DNA from: an uncultured Muribaculaceae bacterium
GTDB lineage: Bacteria; Bacteroidota; Bacteroidia; Bacteroidales; Muribaculaceae
Length of the DNA: 64,000 bases
Reading direction: 5' to 3'
Assembly (NCBI GenBank): GCA_910576935.1
Contig: CAJTKG010000006.1
Coordinates: forward strand, 31,263 to 95,262
This document shows positions 34,839-43,443 of this stretch, one piece after another; the stretch's first letter is position 1, and each line of letters starts with the position of its first letter. The notes beneath the pieces are model-generated. The model was not told where the DNA came from. It did not search any database and saw only the letters and a program-made list of their open reading frames with translations. A program made the translations under genes and the position numbers.

Positions 34839-35627
34839 TTATGCGTCGAGGAAGCGGTCGGCTACGATCTTGAGGTTGTTGTCTCTGATGAAGCCGAGTA
34901 TCTCTTCACGCACCCGCGAGGGATCAATGTCGGCCTCGATGCGTTTGAGGGCGTTGAAAACCGAGGTGCTGCACTGGTAGATATGTCGGTAGGCCTTGGC
35001 TATATCGTCGATCTCGTTCTCGGTGAAGCCGCCGTGTTTGCGCATCACTATGGCATTTACGCCATAATATGTGGCGGGATTATGGGCGACGATGATATAC
35101 GGCGGCACGTTCGAGCCGATGCGGCAACCGCCTTTGACGAGAACGAATTTGCCGATGCGGCATTTCTCGTGGACAATAGCGTTCGACGAAAGTATGGTGC
35201 CTTCGTCGATTACAGTGTCGCCGGCTATGGTGACGCCGTTGCCGAGGACGCATTTGCCCACGATGTGAGAGTCGTGGCCTATATGGCTGTCTGCCATGAT
35301 GAAGCATCCGTCGCCGACGCGTGTACCGCCTTGGCCGGTGATGCCGCGGTTGATTATGACATGTTCGCGGATGACGTTATTGTCGCCGATATAGCAATAT
35401 GTCTCCTCGCCTTTCCATCTGAAATCCTGAGGGTCGGCGCCTACGATTGCACCCTGGTAGACTTTGTTGCCGCGGCCCATGCGCGTGCCTCTGATGATGC
35501 TTGCATAGGGCATGATCTCGCAGTTGTCGCCGATCTCGACGTTGGCGTCGATATAGGCGAAAGCGTGAACGGTGACGTTGTCGCCGAGTTTGGCGCTCGG
35601 GTCGACGTGTGCTAATTTACTGATCAT
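34839..35627 (-). CDS. lpxA: LpxA-type UDP-GlcNAc acyltransferase
   Basis: A 262-residue left-handed beta-helix protein made of hexapeptide repeats (AKLGDNVTVHAFAYIDANVEIGDN) with the LpxA features GADPQDFRWKGE, REHVIINRGI, the catalytic-site His in HIGHDSHIVG, and the C-terminal VPPYIIVAHNPATYYGVN. LpxA adds the first acyl chain to UDP-GlcNAc in lipid A synthesis. Here it does not sit beside lpxD/lpxC-fabZ but follows an RND efflux pump by 37 bases. It may therefore be a second, divergent copy; the HEKCRIG stretch replaces the usual HQFCRIG. Function as LpxA is likely but not proven. Confidence 0.82.
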   Translation of the reverse strand: MISKLAHVDPSAKLGDNVTVHAFAYIDANVEIGDNCEIMPYASIIRGTRMGRGNKVYQGAIVGADPQDFRWKGEETYCYIGDNNVIREHVIINRGITGQGGTRVGDGCFIMADSHIGHDSHIVGKCVLGNGVTIAGDTVIDEGTILSSNAIVHEKCRIGKFVLVKGGCRIGSNVPPYIIVAHNPATYYGVNAIVMRKHGGFTENEIDDIAKAYRHIYQCSTSVFNALKRIEADIDPSRVREEILGFIRDNNLKIVADRFLDA

Positions 35628-35664
35628 AAATGATAATTGTTTTATATGGGTTAGATTAAGGGTA

Positions 35665-37044
35665 TCATCGACCGCCGCCGAGCGACTGGTAGAGATTGAT
35701 GAAAGCCTGTGCCTGTGCCAGACGTGATGCGATATAGTTCATCTGGGCCGAGAGCAGACCCTGTTGGGCGGTGAGCACTTCGAGATATGTGCCGGTCGAG
35801 TATTTGAGCAGATCTTGAGTATATTCGACAGACTTCTCAAGATTTGCGACTTGTTCGACAAGAAGCTGCTCTTTGCGGGCGCTGTTTTCGTAGACGGTGA
35901 GAGCGTCGCTGACTTCGGCGGCTGCGTTAAGGAGGGCATACTCGAAGTTGTTCATGGCCTGTTTTTGCTGTGCTTTGGTGGCTTCGAGACGGGCGATGTT
36001 CTGTCCGCGGGCAAAAAGGGGCGCTGTCAGTGAGCCTGCGAGCTGATAGAACCAGTCGCCGGGGTTTTGTATGAACGAGCCGAGCAGGTTGGTGAAACCG
36101 CCGTTTGCCATGATTGTCAGACCGGGATAAAAAGCTGCGCGGGCAGAGTTGGTGGCGTAGTAGGCCACGGCGAGGCTCTGTTCGGCGGCGGCTACGTCGG
36201 GGCGTGCGGCCAGTTCGGCCATGGGCACACCTGTCCTGACTATTGCCGGAGTCTTGAAGTCGAGATTCGATGTGATGTTCCAGTTCTGAGGCATCTCGTT
36301 GAGAAGCAACGACATGGTGTTGTTGAGTTGGTCGAGGGTAGTCTCAAGGTCGGTTATCGAGGCCAGGATACTGTAGTAGTTGGCGGTCGACTGAACGACG
36401 GCGGCTTCAGTGACACGGCCGCTGAGTTTTAGGCTTTTCATTACCTCGACACTTTCGTGCCAGCTCTCGGCGGTCGAACGTGAAATTTCAAGACGGCTGT
36501 TTACCGAAGCGATCGAGTAGTAGGTGTTGGCTACGGCAGCGATGATCTGCGAGCGCACGGCCTGGGCGTATGCCTCGCTCTGATATAGCTGAGCCTGAGC
36601 GCCGCGTTTGCTGTTGAGAATCTTGCCGAAGATGTCGATCTCCCAGCTTGCCTGAGCGGGCAGAGTGTATGTCCACGACAGTTTGCTGCCGGCGTATGAT
36701 GCGCCTGCGCCGTTGGGAGCGAGTGCTATCGACGGAAGATAGCTCAGCCGGGCGCCTTTGAGTTGCGAGTGGGCGATATCGACATTTAGTTTGGCATTGC
36801 GCAGGTCCTTGTTGTTGACAAGGGCGCGGTTGATGAGGTCGGCGAGCATAGGGTCGGTGAAGACGTCTTCCCAGAGCAGATTGCCGAAGGCCGCGCTGTC
36901 GACAGGTGCCTGACGGGCTTCTTTATAGGCCTTGGTCAGAGCTGTCGTCTCGGGTGTCTGATATTTTTTATAGATATTACAGCTGCCGAGACCGAGAGAG
37001 AGGGCCACGACTGCTGTAATATTGATTAGATTGTTGAGTTTCAT
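35665..37044 (-). CDS. RND efflux outer-membrane factor (NodT/OprM family lipoprotein)
   Basis: A 459-residue outer-membrane channel of the TolC/OprM class. The lipoprotein signal ends LGSC (Cys22). Two repeats of long amphipathic helices flank beta strands, e.g. DLRNAKLNVDIAHSQLKGAR and RPDVAAAEQSLAVAYYATNSAR, the latter the conserved RPDVxxAE motif. It lies 12 bases after the permease gene and completes the tripartite pump. Typical length. Confidence 0.94.
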   Translation of the reverse strand: MKLNNLINITAVVALSLGLGSCNIYKKYQTPETTALTKAYKEARQAPVDSAAFGNLLWEDVFTDPMLADLINRALVNNKDLRNAKLNVDIAHSQLKGARLSYLPSIALAPNGAGASYAGSKLSWTYTLPAQASWEIDIFGKILNSKRGAQAQLYQSEAYAQAVRSQIIAAVANTYYSIASVNSRLEISRSTAESWHESVEVMKSLKLSGRVTEAAVVQSTANYYSILASITDLETTLDQLNNTMSLLLNEMPQNWNITSNLDFKTPAIVRTGVPMAELAARPDVAAAEQSLAVAYYATNSARAAFYPGLTIMANGGFTNLLGSFIQNPGDWFYQLAGSLTAPLFARGQNIARLEATKAQQKQAMNNFEYALLNAAAEVSDALTVYENSARKEQLLVEQVANLEKSVEYTQDLLKYSTGTYLEVLTAQQGLLSAQMNYIASRLAQAQAFINLYQSLGGGR

Positions 37045-37056
37045 TATCTTGTGTGG

Positions 37057-40000
37057 TTATTTGGTATACTGCTCGATTTCGTTCTCGATATTGCCGCCGA
37101 CTTCCTCGTCTTTCCATTCGATGGGCTTGAATTTCTCCTGGATAAGCTGGAAGACTACAAACAGGGCGGGCACGATGAAGATCTGGAGTATCATGCCTAT
37201 CAACATGCCGCCTACAGATCCCGAGCCAAGGGCACGGTTGCCGTTGGCGCCTACGCCCGAGGCGAACATCATGGGCAGAAGACCGATTACCATAGCCAGC
37301 GAGGTCATCAGAATAGGACGCAGACGGGCTGCGGCGCCGGCGATGGCGGCGTTGAAGACGCTCATGCCGGTTTTGCGGCGGTCAAGGGCAAACTCGACGA
37401 TGAGGATGGCGTTCTTGGCGAGAAGACCTATGAGCATGATGAGCGCGATCTGCAGGTATATGTTATTAGAGATGTCGAACATCTTGGCGAATATGAACGC
37501 GCCGGCGAGACCGAAGGGCACTGACAGGATGACGGCAAACGGTAGCAGATAGCTTTCATACTGGGCTGAAAGAAGCAGGTAGACGAAGAGCAGACACAGA
37601 CCGAAGATGATGGCAGTGGTGTTGCCGCCCGAACCGGCTTCTTCACGCGTCATGCCGGCATATTCATAACCGTAGCCCTGAGGCAGCGCCTGTGCGGCCA
37701 CTTCTTCGATGGCAGCGATGGCTTCGCCCGACGAGTAACCGGGCGCGGGTTGGCCGGTGACCGAGATTGATGTGAACATATTGAATCGGTTCATCAGGTC
37801 AGGGCCGTAGACGCGGGTGAGCTTGACGAAGTTTGAGATGGGTGCCATCTCAGAACCGTTGCGCACCTTGATGCTGTTGAGCGTCTCGAGATTGACGCGG
37901 GCTTTGGGTGAGGCCTGCATCATGACGCGGTATATCTTGCCGAAACGGTTGAAGTTTGAGACATACATGCCGCCGTAGTAACCCTGCAGAGTGCTCAGTA
38001 GCGCCGTCGGGCTGATGCCGGCCTGTTTGGCTTTGGCGGCATCGATGTCGATCATATACTGGGGGAATGTCGGGTTGAAGGTGGTGTAGGCCATCTGTAT
38101 CTCGGGACGTGCGTTGAGTTGGGCGAGGAAGCCTTGTACGACTGAGAAGAATTTGTTGATGTCACCGCCGGTGCGGTCCTGCATCTTCATCTCGAAGCCG
38201 TTGGTGGCAGAGTAGCCTGTGATCATAGGCGGCGCGAAGATCATGACGCGGCCGTCTTTGACATAGCGGCCCGTCAGACCGTAGAGTTGCTGTATGATGG
38301 CGTCGGAGCTCTGCGATTTGTCGCGTTCCTCCCAGTCTTTGAGTTTGATGAGGAAAGCGCCGTATGTCGGGCCTTGGCCGGCGATGAAGCTGTAGCCGTT
38401 GATCATCTGGCTGTATTTTACGCCCGGGACGGTGGAGATGAGCGAATCGACCTGGTCGAGGAGCTTGCCGGTGCGTTCCTGTGAAGTGCCGGCAGGCATA
38501 TCGACCATGGCGAATATCATGCCGGTGTCTTCGTTGGGAACGAGGGCGGTCGGGGTTATCTTCATGAGGAAAACGAGCACGGCGATCGAGATCACGACGA
38601 TCGAGAACGATGTGATCTTGTGGGCGGCAAAGAAACTTGCAGCTTTCTTGTATTTGCCGAGCAGGGCGCCGAAGCCTTTCTCGAAAGCACGGTGGAAGCG
38701 CTTGCTGAAAAGACCGAGCACGGTGATGATGGCTACGGCCCAGGCGAAACAGCTGAGGACGACGTTGTGGAAGCTGTACCATCCGAGCACCATGAAAGTG
38801 ATGGTGGCAACGAGCATCACGAGAGTCACCACCGGTGGCAGGTCGAGTTTTAGACGACGGCCGTATTGTTGTTTTATGGCTTCACCTGTCGCTTTGTACG
38901 CCTCGCCGAGACGCTCCTTGAGTGTCGAGTCGGGGTGAGGTTTGAGGAAGAGAGCGCAGAGTGCCGGCGACAACGTCAGAGCGTTGACGGCCGAGAAAGC
39001 GATAGCGACTGCCATCGTGATGCCGAACTGCTGATAGAACTTGCCCGATGTGCCCGGCATGAACGACACGGGTATGAACACGAGCATCATCACAAGAGTG
39101 ATCGAGATAAGAGCGCCGGCGATTTCGTTCATGGCGTCGATCGAGGCACGCCGCGCCGACTTGTACCCGGCGTCGAGCTTGGCGTGGACGGCCTCGACCA
39201 CGACGATGGCATCGTCGACCACAATCGCGATGGCGAGCACAAGAGCCGACAGCGTGATGAGGTTGAGCGAGAAGCCTATGACATTGAGCACGAAGAATGT
39301 GCCGATAAGGGCCACGGGAATCGCGATGGCCGGGATAAGGGTCGAGCGGAAGTCCTGTAGGAAGACATACACCACGAAGAACACCAGTATGAATGCCTCG
39401 ATGAGTGTGTGTATCACATTCTCGATCGACGCATAAAGGAAGTCGTTGTTGTTTAGCGGTATGATAAACTCAAGGCCTTGCGGCAGATCTGGACGCAACT
39501 TGTCGACAAGGGTAAGACAGCTCTCGATGACAGCGGTGGCGTTTGAGCCCGGCGACTGGAACACCATAGCCATCGACGACGCGTCGCCGTTGAGTTTGTT
39601 CGAGAAACCGTAGGTCACACGGCCGAGCTCGATGTCGGCTACATCTTTGAGATAAAGCACCTCGCCATTCTGGCCTGTGCGCACGACAATGTTGCCGAAC
39701 TCTTCCGGTGTAGTCAGACGGCCGCGGTAGCGCATGATATATTGGAACGACTGATCGCCCTGCTCACCGAAGGCGCCGGGAGCGGCCTCGACGTTCTGCT
39801 CGGCGAGTGCGGCCGAGATGTCGGTCGGCATCAGATGATACTGGGCCATGACGTCGGGCTTGAGCCAGATGCGCATCGAGTAGTCGGCGCCGAAGGCCAT
39901 CACGTCACCGACGCCCTGCACACGCTGTAGCTCGGGGATGACGTTGATCTTCATGTAGTTGTCGAGAAACTCGGGCGTATATATGTTTGCCGTGTCGACG

Positions 40001-40428
40001 AGGGCGACACCGACGAGCATCGAGGTCTGGCGTTTACGGGTCTGGATACCGACCTGATTGACCTCGGATGGCAGGAGGTTTGCAGCGGCCGAAACTCGGT
40101 TCTGGACGTCGACGGCTGCCATGTCGGGGTCAAAACCCTGCTCGAAATAAACGTTGATGGTGGCCGAACCGGTGTTGGTGGCGGTCGACTCCATATATGT
40201 CATGCCCTGTGCGCCGTTGATCGACTCCTCCAGAGGAGCGATCACCGAATTGAGCACGGCCTGGGCGTTGGCGCCGTTGTATGTAGTGGATACAGAGATA
40301 GTCGGCGGCGCGAGATCGGGATATTGCGTGATCGGTAGAGCCGTCAGGCCGATGAGGCCCAGCAGCACGATAAAAATCGATATAACCGTCGATAGCACCG
40401 GGCGGTTAATAAACGTGTCTAATTTCAT
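37057..40428 (-). CDS. RND efflux permease (AcrB/HAE1 family)
   Basis: A 1123-residue inner-membrane proton antiporter. Family motifs are the N-terminal NRPVLSTVISIFIVLLG, QNRVSAAANLLP, GFSLNLITLSALVLAIAIVVDDAIVVVE with the paired Asp of the proton relay, MPGTSGKFYQQFGIT, and GLLAKNAILIVEFA with the relay Lys. The protein is about 75 residues longer than AcrB, with an inserted block around 505-600 between the first and second halves. It is flanked by its adaptor (51 bases upstream) and channel genes. Substrates may include bile acids or drugs, by analogy with other gut Bacteroidales. Confidence 0.96.
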   Translation of the reverse strand: MKLDTFINRPVLSTVISIFIVLLGLIGLTALPITQYPDLAPPTISVSTTYNGANAQAVLNSVIAPLEESINGAQGMTYMESTATNTGSATINVYFEQGFDPDMAAVDVQNRVSAAANLLPSEVNQVGIQTRKRQTSMLVGVALVDTANIYTPEFLDNYMKINVIPELQRVQGVGDVMAFGADYSMRIWLKPDVMAQYHLMPTDISAALAEQNVEAAPGAFGEQGDQSFQYIMRYRGRLTTPEEFGNIVVRTGQNGEVLYLKDVADIELGRVTYGFSNKLNGDASSMAMVFQSPGSNATAVIESCLTLVDKLRPDLPQGLEFIIPLNNNDFLYASIENVIHTLIEAFILVFFVVYVFLQDFRSTLIPAIAIPVALIGTFFVLNVIGFSLNLITLSALVLAIAIVVDDAIVVVEAVHAKLDAGYKSARRASIDAMNEIAGALISITLVMMLVFIPVSFMPGTSGKFYQQFGITMAVAIAFSAVNALTLSPALCALFLKPHPDSTLKERLGEAYKATGEAIKQQYGRRLKLDLPPVVTLVMLVATITFMVLGWYSFHNVVLSCFAWAVAIITVLGLFSKRFHRAFEKGFGALLGKYKKAASFFAAHKITSFSIVVISIAVLVFLMKITPTALVPNEDTGMIFAMVDMPAGTSQERTGKLLDQVDSLISTVPGVKYSQMINGYSFIAGQGPTYGAFLIKLKDWEERDKSQSSDAIIQQLYGLTGRYVKDGRVMIFAPPMITGYSATNGFEMKMQDRTGGDINKFFSVVQGFLAQLNARPEIQMAYTTFNPTFPQYMIDIDAAKAKQAGISPTALLSTLQGYYGGMYVSNFNRFGKIYRVMMQASPKARVNLETLNSIKVRNGSEMAPISNFVKLTRVYGPDLMNRFNMFTSISVTGQPAPGYSSGEAIAAIEEVAAQALPQGYGYEYAGMTREEAGSGGNTTAIIFGLCLLFVYLLLSAQYESYLLPFAVILSVPFGLAGAFIFAKMFDISNNIYLQIALIMLIGLLAKNAILIVEFALDRRKTGMSVFNAAIAGAAARLRPILMTSLAMVIGLLPMMFASGVGANGNRALGSGSVGGMLIGMILQIFIVPALFVVFQLIQEKFKPIEWKDEEVGGNIENEIEQYTK

Positions 40429-40479
40429 TTCTCTTCAAATAGTTGGAAGTTGATTGAAATATAATGTGCCGAGACGGGC

Positions 40480-41634
40480 TTATTGGGCCGCGGTAGCGGT
40501 TGCCGTCGGTTCTTTGGGCGTGATGGCCATGCCGTCGCGGACGATAGTGCCGACACCTTCGACTACAACACGGTCACCCGCCTTGAGACCTTCGCTGACG
40601 ACATAGTTCTTGCCGTCGTTGTTGGGCATAATCTTGATGGGGGTTGTTTTGGTTATGTTGGAGTCGTTGACGGTAAAGACATATTTGAGGTCCTGAATCT
40701 CGAATGTGGCCTTCTGGGGTATCACAAGTGCTTCTTCATTTTCCTGAGGGATGCTGATTGTACCGGTATTGCCGCTACGGAGCATCTTGTCCGGGTTGTT
40801 GAAGAGCGCGCGAACGCTTGCCGCACCGGTCGAGCCGTCGATGACACCCGAGACGGTGGCGACTTTACCCTTGAGGGGATAGACCTCGCCGTTGGCGAGG
40901 ATGAGCGACACTTCTGGCATCTTGTCGATCTCGGACGACAGAGAGGCCTTGCCGCCTTTTGTGATGTCGAGAATATCTTTTTCAGTGAGCGAGAAGTAGG
41001 CATATACCTGCGAATTGTCGCTGACGGTTGTCAGAGGCTGGGCCGACGAGGGCGAGGCAAGCGAGCCTTCGCGGTTGGGTATCGTGCCGACAACGCCGTC
41101 GCTGGGCGATGTCACTACGGTGTAGGCGAGATTCTTGCGGGCGGTTGTCAAAGCGGCTTCCGACTGTGCGAGCTGGGCTTGGGCCTGCGACAAGGAGTTG
41201 GCGGCCATCTGCCACTCATATTCGCTGATGATGTTCTTGTCGAGAAGCATGCGCTTGTTCTGCTCGGTGAGCTTGGCAGTGGCGACGGCGGTCTTGGCGG
41301 CTGCTACGGCTGCCTCGGCTTGGTCGACAGCTGCCTGGAATTGCACCTGGTCGAGAGTGAAGAGCACCTGACCCTTCTTGACGGCCTGGCCTTCGTCGAC
41401 GTGCACTTTTGTTATGAAACCTGTCACTTGCGGACGGATCGCGATATCAGTTTTACCTTTGATTGTGGCGGGGTATGAGCTGTTTAGCTCGCTTCGGGTG
41501 GGATTGACGGTTACAACTGCAATCTCGGGAGCTCCGGCCTGAACTGCCTGCTGTTTTTCTCCGCACGACGTCAGAAAAGCCGGGGTGACTGCGAGAAACG
41601 ACAGAGCTGTGATTTTAAGCACTTTGAGTTTCAT
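40480..41634 (-). CDS. RND efflux periplasmic adaptor (membrane fusion protein)
   Basis: A 384-residue lipoprotein adaptor that joins permease and outer channel. ATG 41634 begins the signal MKLKVLKITALSFLAVTPAFLTSC; 41640 is possible, while the longer frame to 41739 runs through the promoter. Lipoyl half-motifs (ATIKGKTDIAIRPQVTGFI.. and VTSPSDGVVGTIPNREGSL) enclose an Ala-rich hairpin (AAVDQAEAAVAAAKTAVATA). It is the first gene of the pump operon. Two palindromes upstream may control it. Confidence 0.95.
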   Translation of the reverse strand: MKLKVLKITALSFLAVTPAFLTSCGEKQQAVQAGAPEIAVVTVNPTRSELNSSYPATIKGKTDIAIRPQVTGFITKVHVDEGQAVKKGQVLFTLDQVQFQAAVDQAEAAVAAAKTAVATAKLTEQNKRMLLDKNIISEYEWQMAANSLSQAQAQLAQSEAALTTARKNLAYTVVTSPSDGVVGTIPNREGSLASPSSAQPLTTVSDNSQVYAYFSLTEKDILDITKGGKASLSSEIDKMPEVSLILANGEVYPLKGKVATVSGVIDGSTGAASVRALFNNPDKMLRSGNTGTISIPQENEEALVIPQKATFEIQDLKYVFTVNDSNITKTTPIKIMPNNDGKNYVVSEGLKAGDRVVVEGVGTIVRDGMAITPKEPTATATAAQ

Positions 41635-41693
41635 GATCATGTTATTTGTTTTGTATTTGATATTGTTTTTTCTCATATATAGTTTATGCGCTG

Positions 41694-41780
41694 CAAAGTT
41701 AGCAAAAATTGCTTTGCCTAAAATTGCCAAATCTGCCATTATGTTGGTATAAAGGTCGATTCAATAGCAAAAAAATGCTA
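41694..41780 (-). promoter_or_regulatory. Promoter element and paired palindromes of the efflux operon
   Basis: TAACTTTG (minus, 41701-41694) is a good -7 element, without a clear -33. Touching it is the palindrome AGCAA-AAA-TTGCT (41701-41713), and 65 bases upstream lies the similar TAGCA-N6-TGCTA (41765-41780). Their likeness and position suggest operators for a repressor, whose gene is not next door. The rest of the gap to the tRNA (41781-42053) holds only a doubtful 63-codon frame. Confidence 0.55.
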
Positions 41781-42053
41781 AATAGCAGGTTTTTTATGTG
41801 CCAAAATGACCAATGCGCATAACCGTCGGCGCTGCGATGCCTCCCGCTCAAAATCCGCTGACGCGTAATGAATTCATGCGACGCACGGGAATCATGCGAC
41901 ACTATACTCTTGACATCTTCCCCGCCAACCCGGAAAATCCGATGATCCGTTATAGTGTGGGTTGGCGGCATGATTACGGATATAAAAAAAGAATGAGAAA
42001 TTAAATTCTAAATAAATAGAATTATCAATTTCTCATTCTCCTCTCTCCTCTTG

Positions 42054-42127
42054 CGGTGCGGACGGGACTCGAACCCGCGACCCCTAGCGTGACAGGCTAG
42101 TATTCTAACCGACTGAACTACCGCACC
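42054..42127 (-). tRNA. tRNA-Asp (GTC)
   Basis: On the minus strand the 74 bases fold as a tRNA: acceptor GGTGCGG/CCGCACC, D arm GTTCAGTCGGTTAGAATAC, anticodon stem CTAGC with loop CTGTCAC (anticodon GTC), and T arm GCGGGTTCGAGTCCCGT. Discriminator G is present; the CCA end is not fully encoded. Confidence 0.95.
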
Positions 42128-42195
42128 GTTTGTTGTTGTTGGTTTCTCTAAACCTTTTCGGTGGAGAGGCATTAGCTTCGTTGCTTTTGCGAGTG

Positions 42196-42226
42196 CAAAG
42201 TTAAGGCGTGTTTTTCAATTGTGCAA
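42196..42226 (-). promoter_or_regulatory. tRNA-Asp promoter
   Basis: On the minus strand TTG (42226-42224), 20-base spacer, TAACTTTG (42203-42196). Transcription would start about 60 bases before the tRNA. Confidence 0.78.
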
Positions 42227-42341
42227 ATATTTTTTGAAAAAAATGAAATAATTTTTTCGTCTCGAAGACATATTTCCTATAAATCAATATTTTATGAGTA
42301 GAGGCGAAATTTGCCTTGTGTGGCGGGTTAAAAGCACTTTT

Positions 42342-43316
42342 TTAATATTCGCGTTCGATGATGTAATCGAATATTTTCAACAGTGTCTCTGATGCCTCGG
42401 ATTTCGGGAAAGTGGCGAGGATGTCGGCGCCGCGGTCGCGCAGGCGTTTCATCTCGGCGAAGGCATAGTCGATTCCTCCGTTGCTGACGGCGAAGTCTAC
42501 GAGGCGCTCGATGTCTTCGTCGTCGAGCAGCTCTTTTTGCGACAGGGCAAGCATCTCGTCGTGGGCTGCAAGACTGTCGTCGAGCAGCACATGGAGCAGC
42601 GGCAGGGTGATTTTGCCTTCGCGAAGGTCGTTGCAGGTCGGCTTGCCGATGTTTTTGTCGGTGAAGTAGTCGAAGATGTCGTCGCGTATCTGGAAACAGC
42701 GGCCGAGTAATTCGGCGAATTCGGCCAGACGCGCCGTGCTGTCGTCATCTGCTCCGATGCCGTAGCAGCCCATCCTGGCGCAAGCGACAAAAAGCGATGC
42801 TGTCTTGTAGCTTATGATATTATAGTATGATTTCTCGGTTAGTGTATGGTAGCGGGCGTTGTATATCTGATCTATCTCCCCGAGAGACAAGAGTTTGCCG
42901 AGGTGACACAGCGAGTCGATGATGCGTATGTCGCCCGTCGATATCGCCTGTTGCATGGCGCTTGACACATAAAAATCGCCGACAAGAACTGCGATGTGGT
43001 TGTCCCATATCGAATTGATTGTCGGACGGTTGCGTCGGGTCTTTGCTTGGTCGACAACATCGTCGTGGATCAGCGATGCGTTGTGAAGCAGCTCGACGGC
43101 TGCAGCGGCCGATATGATCTTGTCATTGACTGCGCCGAACATTTTGGCGCAGAGCATCACGATGATGGGTCTTATCTGTTTGCCTTTTGACTCGAGCTGG
43201 GAGGTGACGACGCTGTTCATCAACACGTTTGATGTCGACAGTTGTTCGATGATGCGGCGGTTGAGCATTTCAAGTTCCGGCGCGATTGTTGTCTGAATGG
43301 CTTCGAGCGTCGTCAT
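42342..43316 (-). CDS. Long-chain polyprenyl diphosphate synthase
   Basis: A 324-residue trans-prenyltransferase, probably making the octaprenyl or similar side chain of menaquinone. The first Asp-rich motif is LIHDDVVDQAKTRRNRPT and the second FQIRDDIFDYF; GKQIRPIIVML precedes them. ATG 43316 is chosen because it lies after a -7 element (TACCTTTG, minus 43333-43326), giving a very short leader; the longer frame is upstream of that element. It is divergent from polA. Chain length cannot be read with certainty. Confidence 0.92.
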   Translation of the reverse strand: MTTLEAIQTTIAPELEMLNRRIIEQLSTSNVLMNSVVTSQLESKGKQIRPIIVMLCAKMFGAVNDKIISAAAAVELLHNASLIHDDVVDQAKTRRNRPTINSIWDNHIAVLVGDFYVSSAMQQAISTGDIRIIDSLCHLGKLLSLGEIDQIYNARYHTLTEKSYYNIISYKTASLFVACARMGCYGIGADDDSTARLAEFAELLGRCFQIRDDIFDYFTDKNIGKPTCNDLREGKITLPLLHVLLDDSLAAHDEMLALSQKELLDDEDIERLVDFAVSNGGIDYAFAEMKRLRDRGADILATFPKSEASETLLKIFDYIIEREY

Positions 43317-43385
43317 AATGAGTGGCAAAGGTAGCAACTTTTTTTTAAAAATATGATAAAAATATGCTTAAAGGGCGTTGTATAC

Positions 43386-43415
43386 TTGACGTTGGCGGTA
43401 AAATTTGTAATTTTA
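43386..43415 (+). promoter_or_regulatory. polA promoter
   Basis: TTG (43386-43388), 19-base spacer, TAATTTTA (43408-43415), one base off the TAnnTTTG consensus, 28 bases before the ATG. Confidence 0.6.
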
Positions 43416-43443
43416 TGCTCTCAAAGAAAGAAAATATTCGATA

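Noticed and set aside
41813..42004. 63-codon plus-strand frame between the efflux operon and tRNA-Asp
   Set aside because: It overlaps no promoter, resembles no family and may be chance; kept as non-coding.
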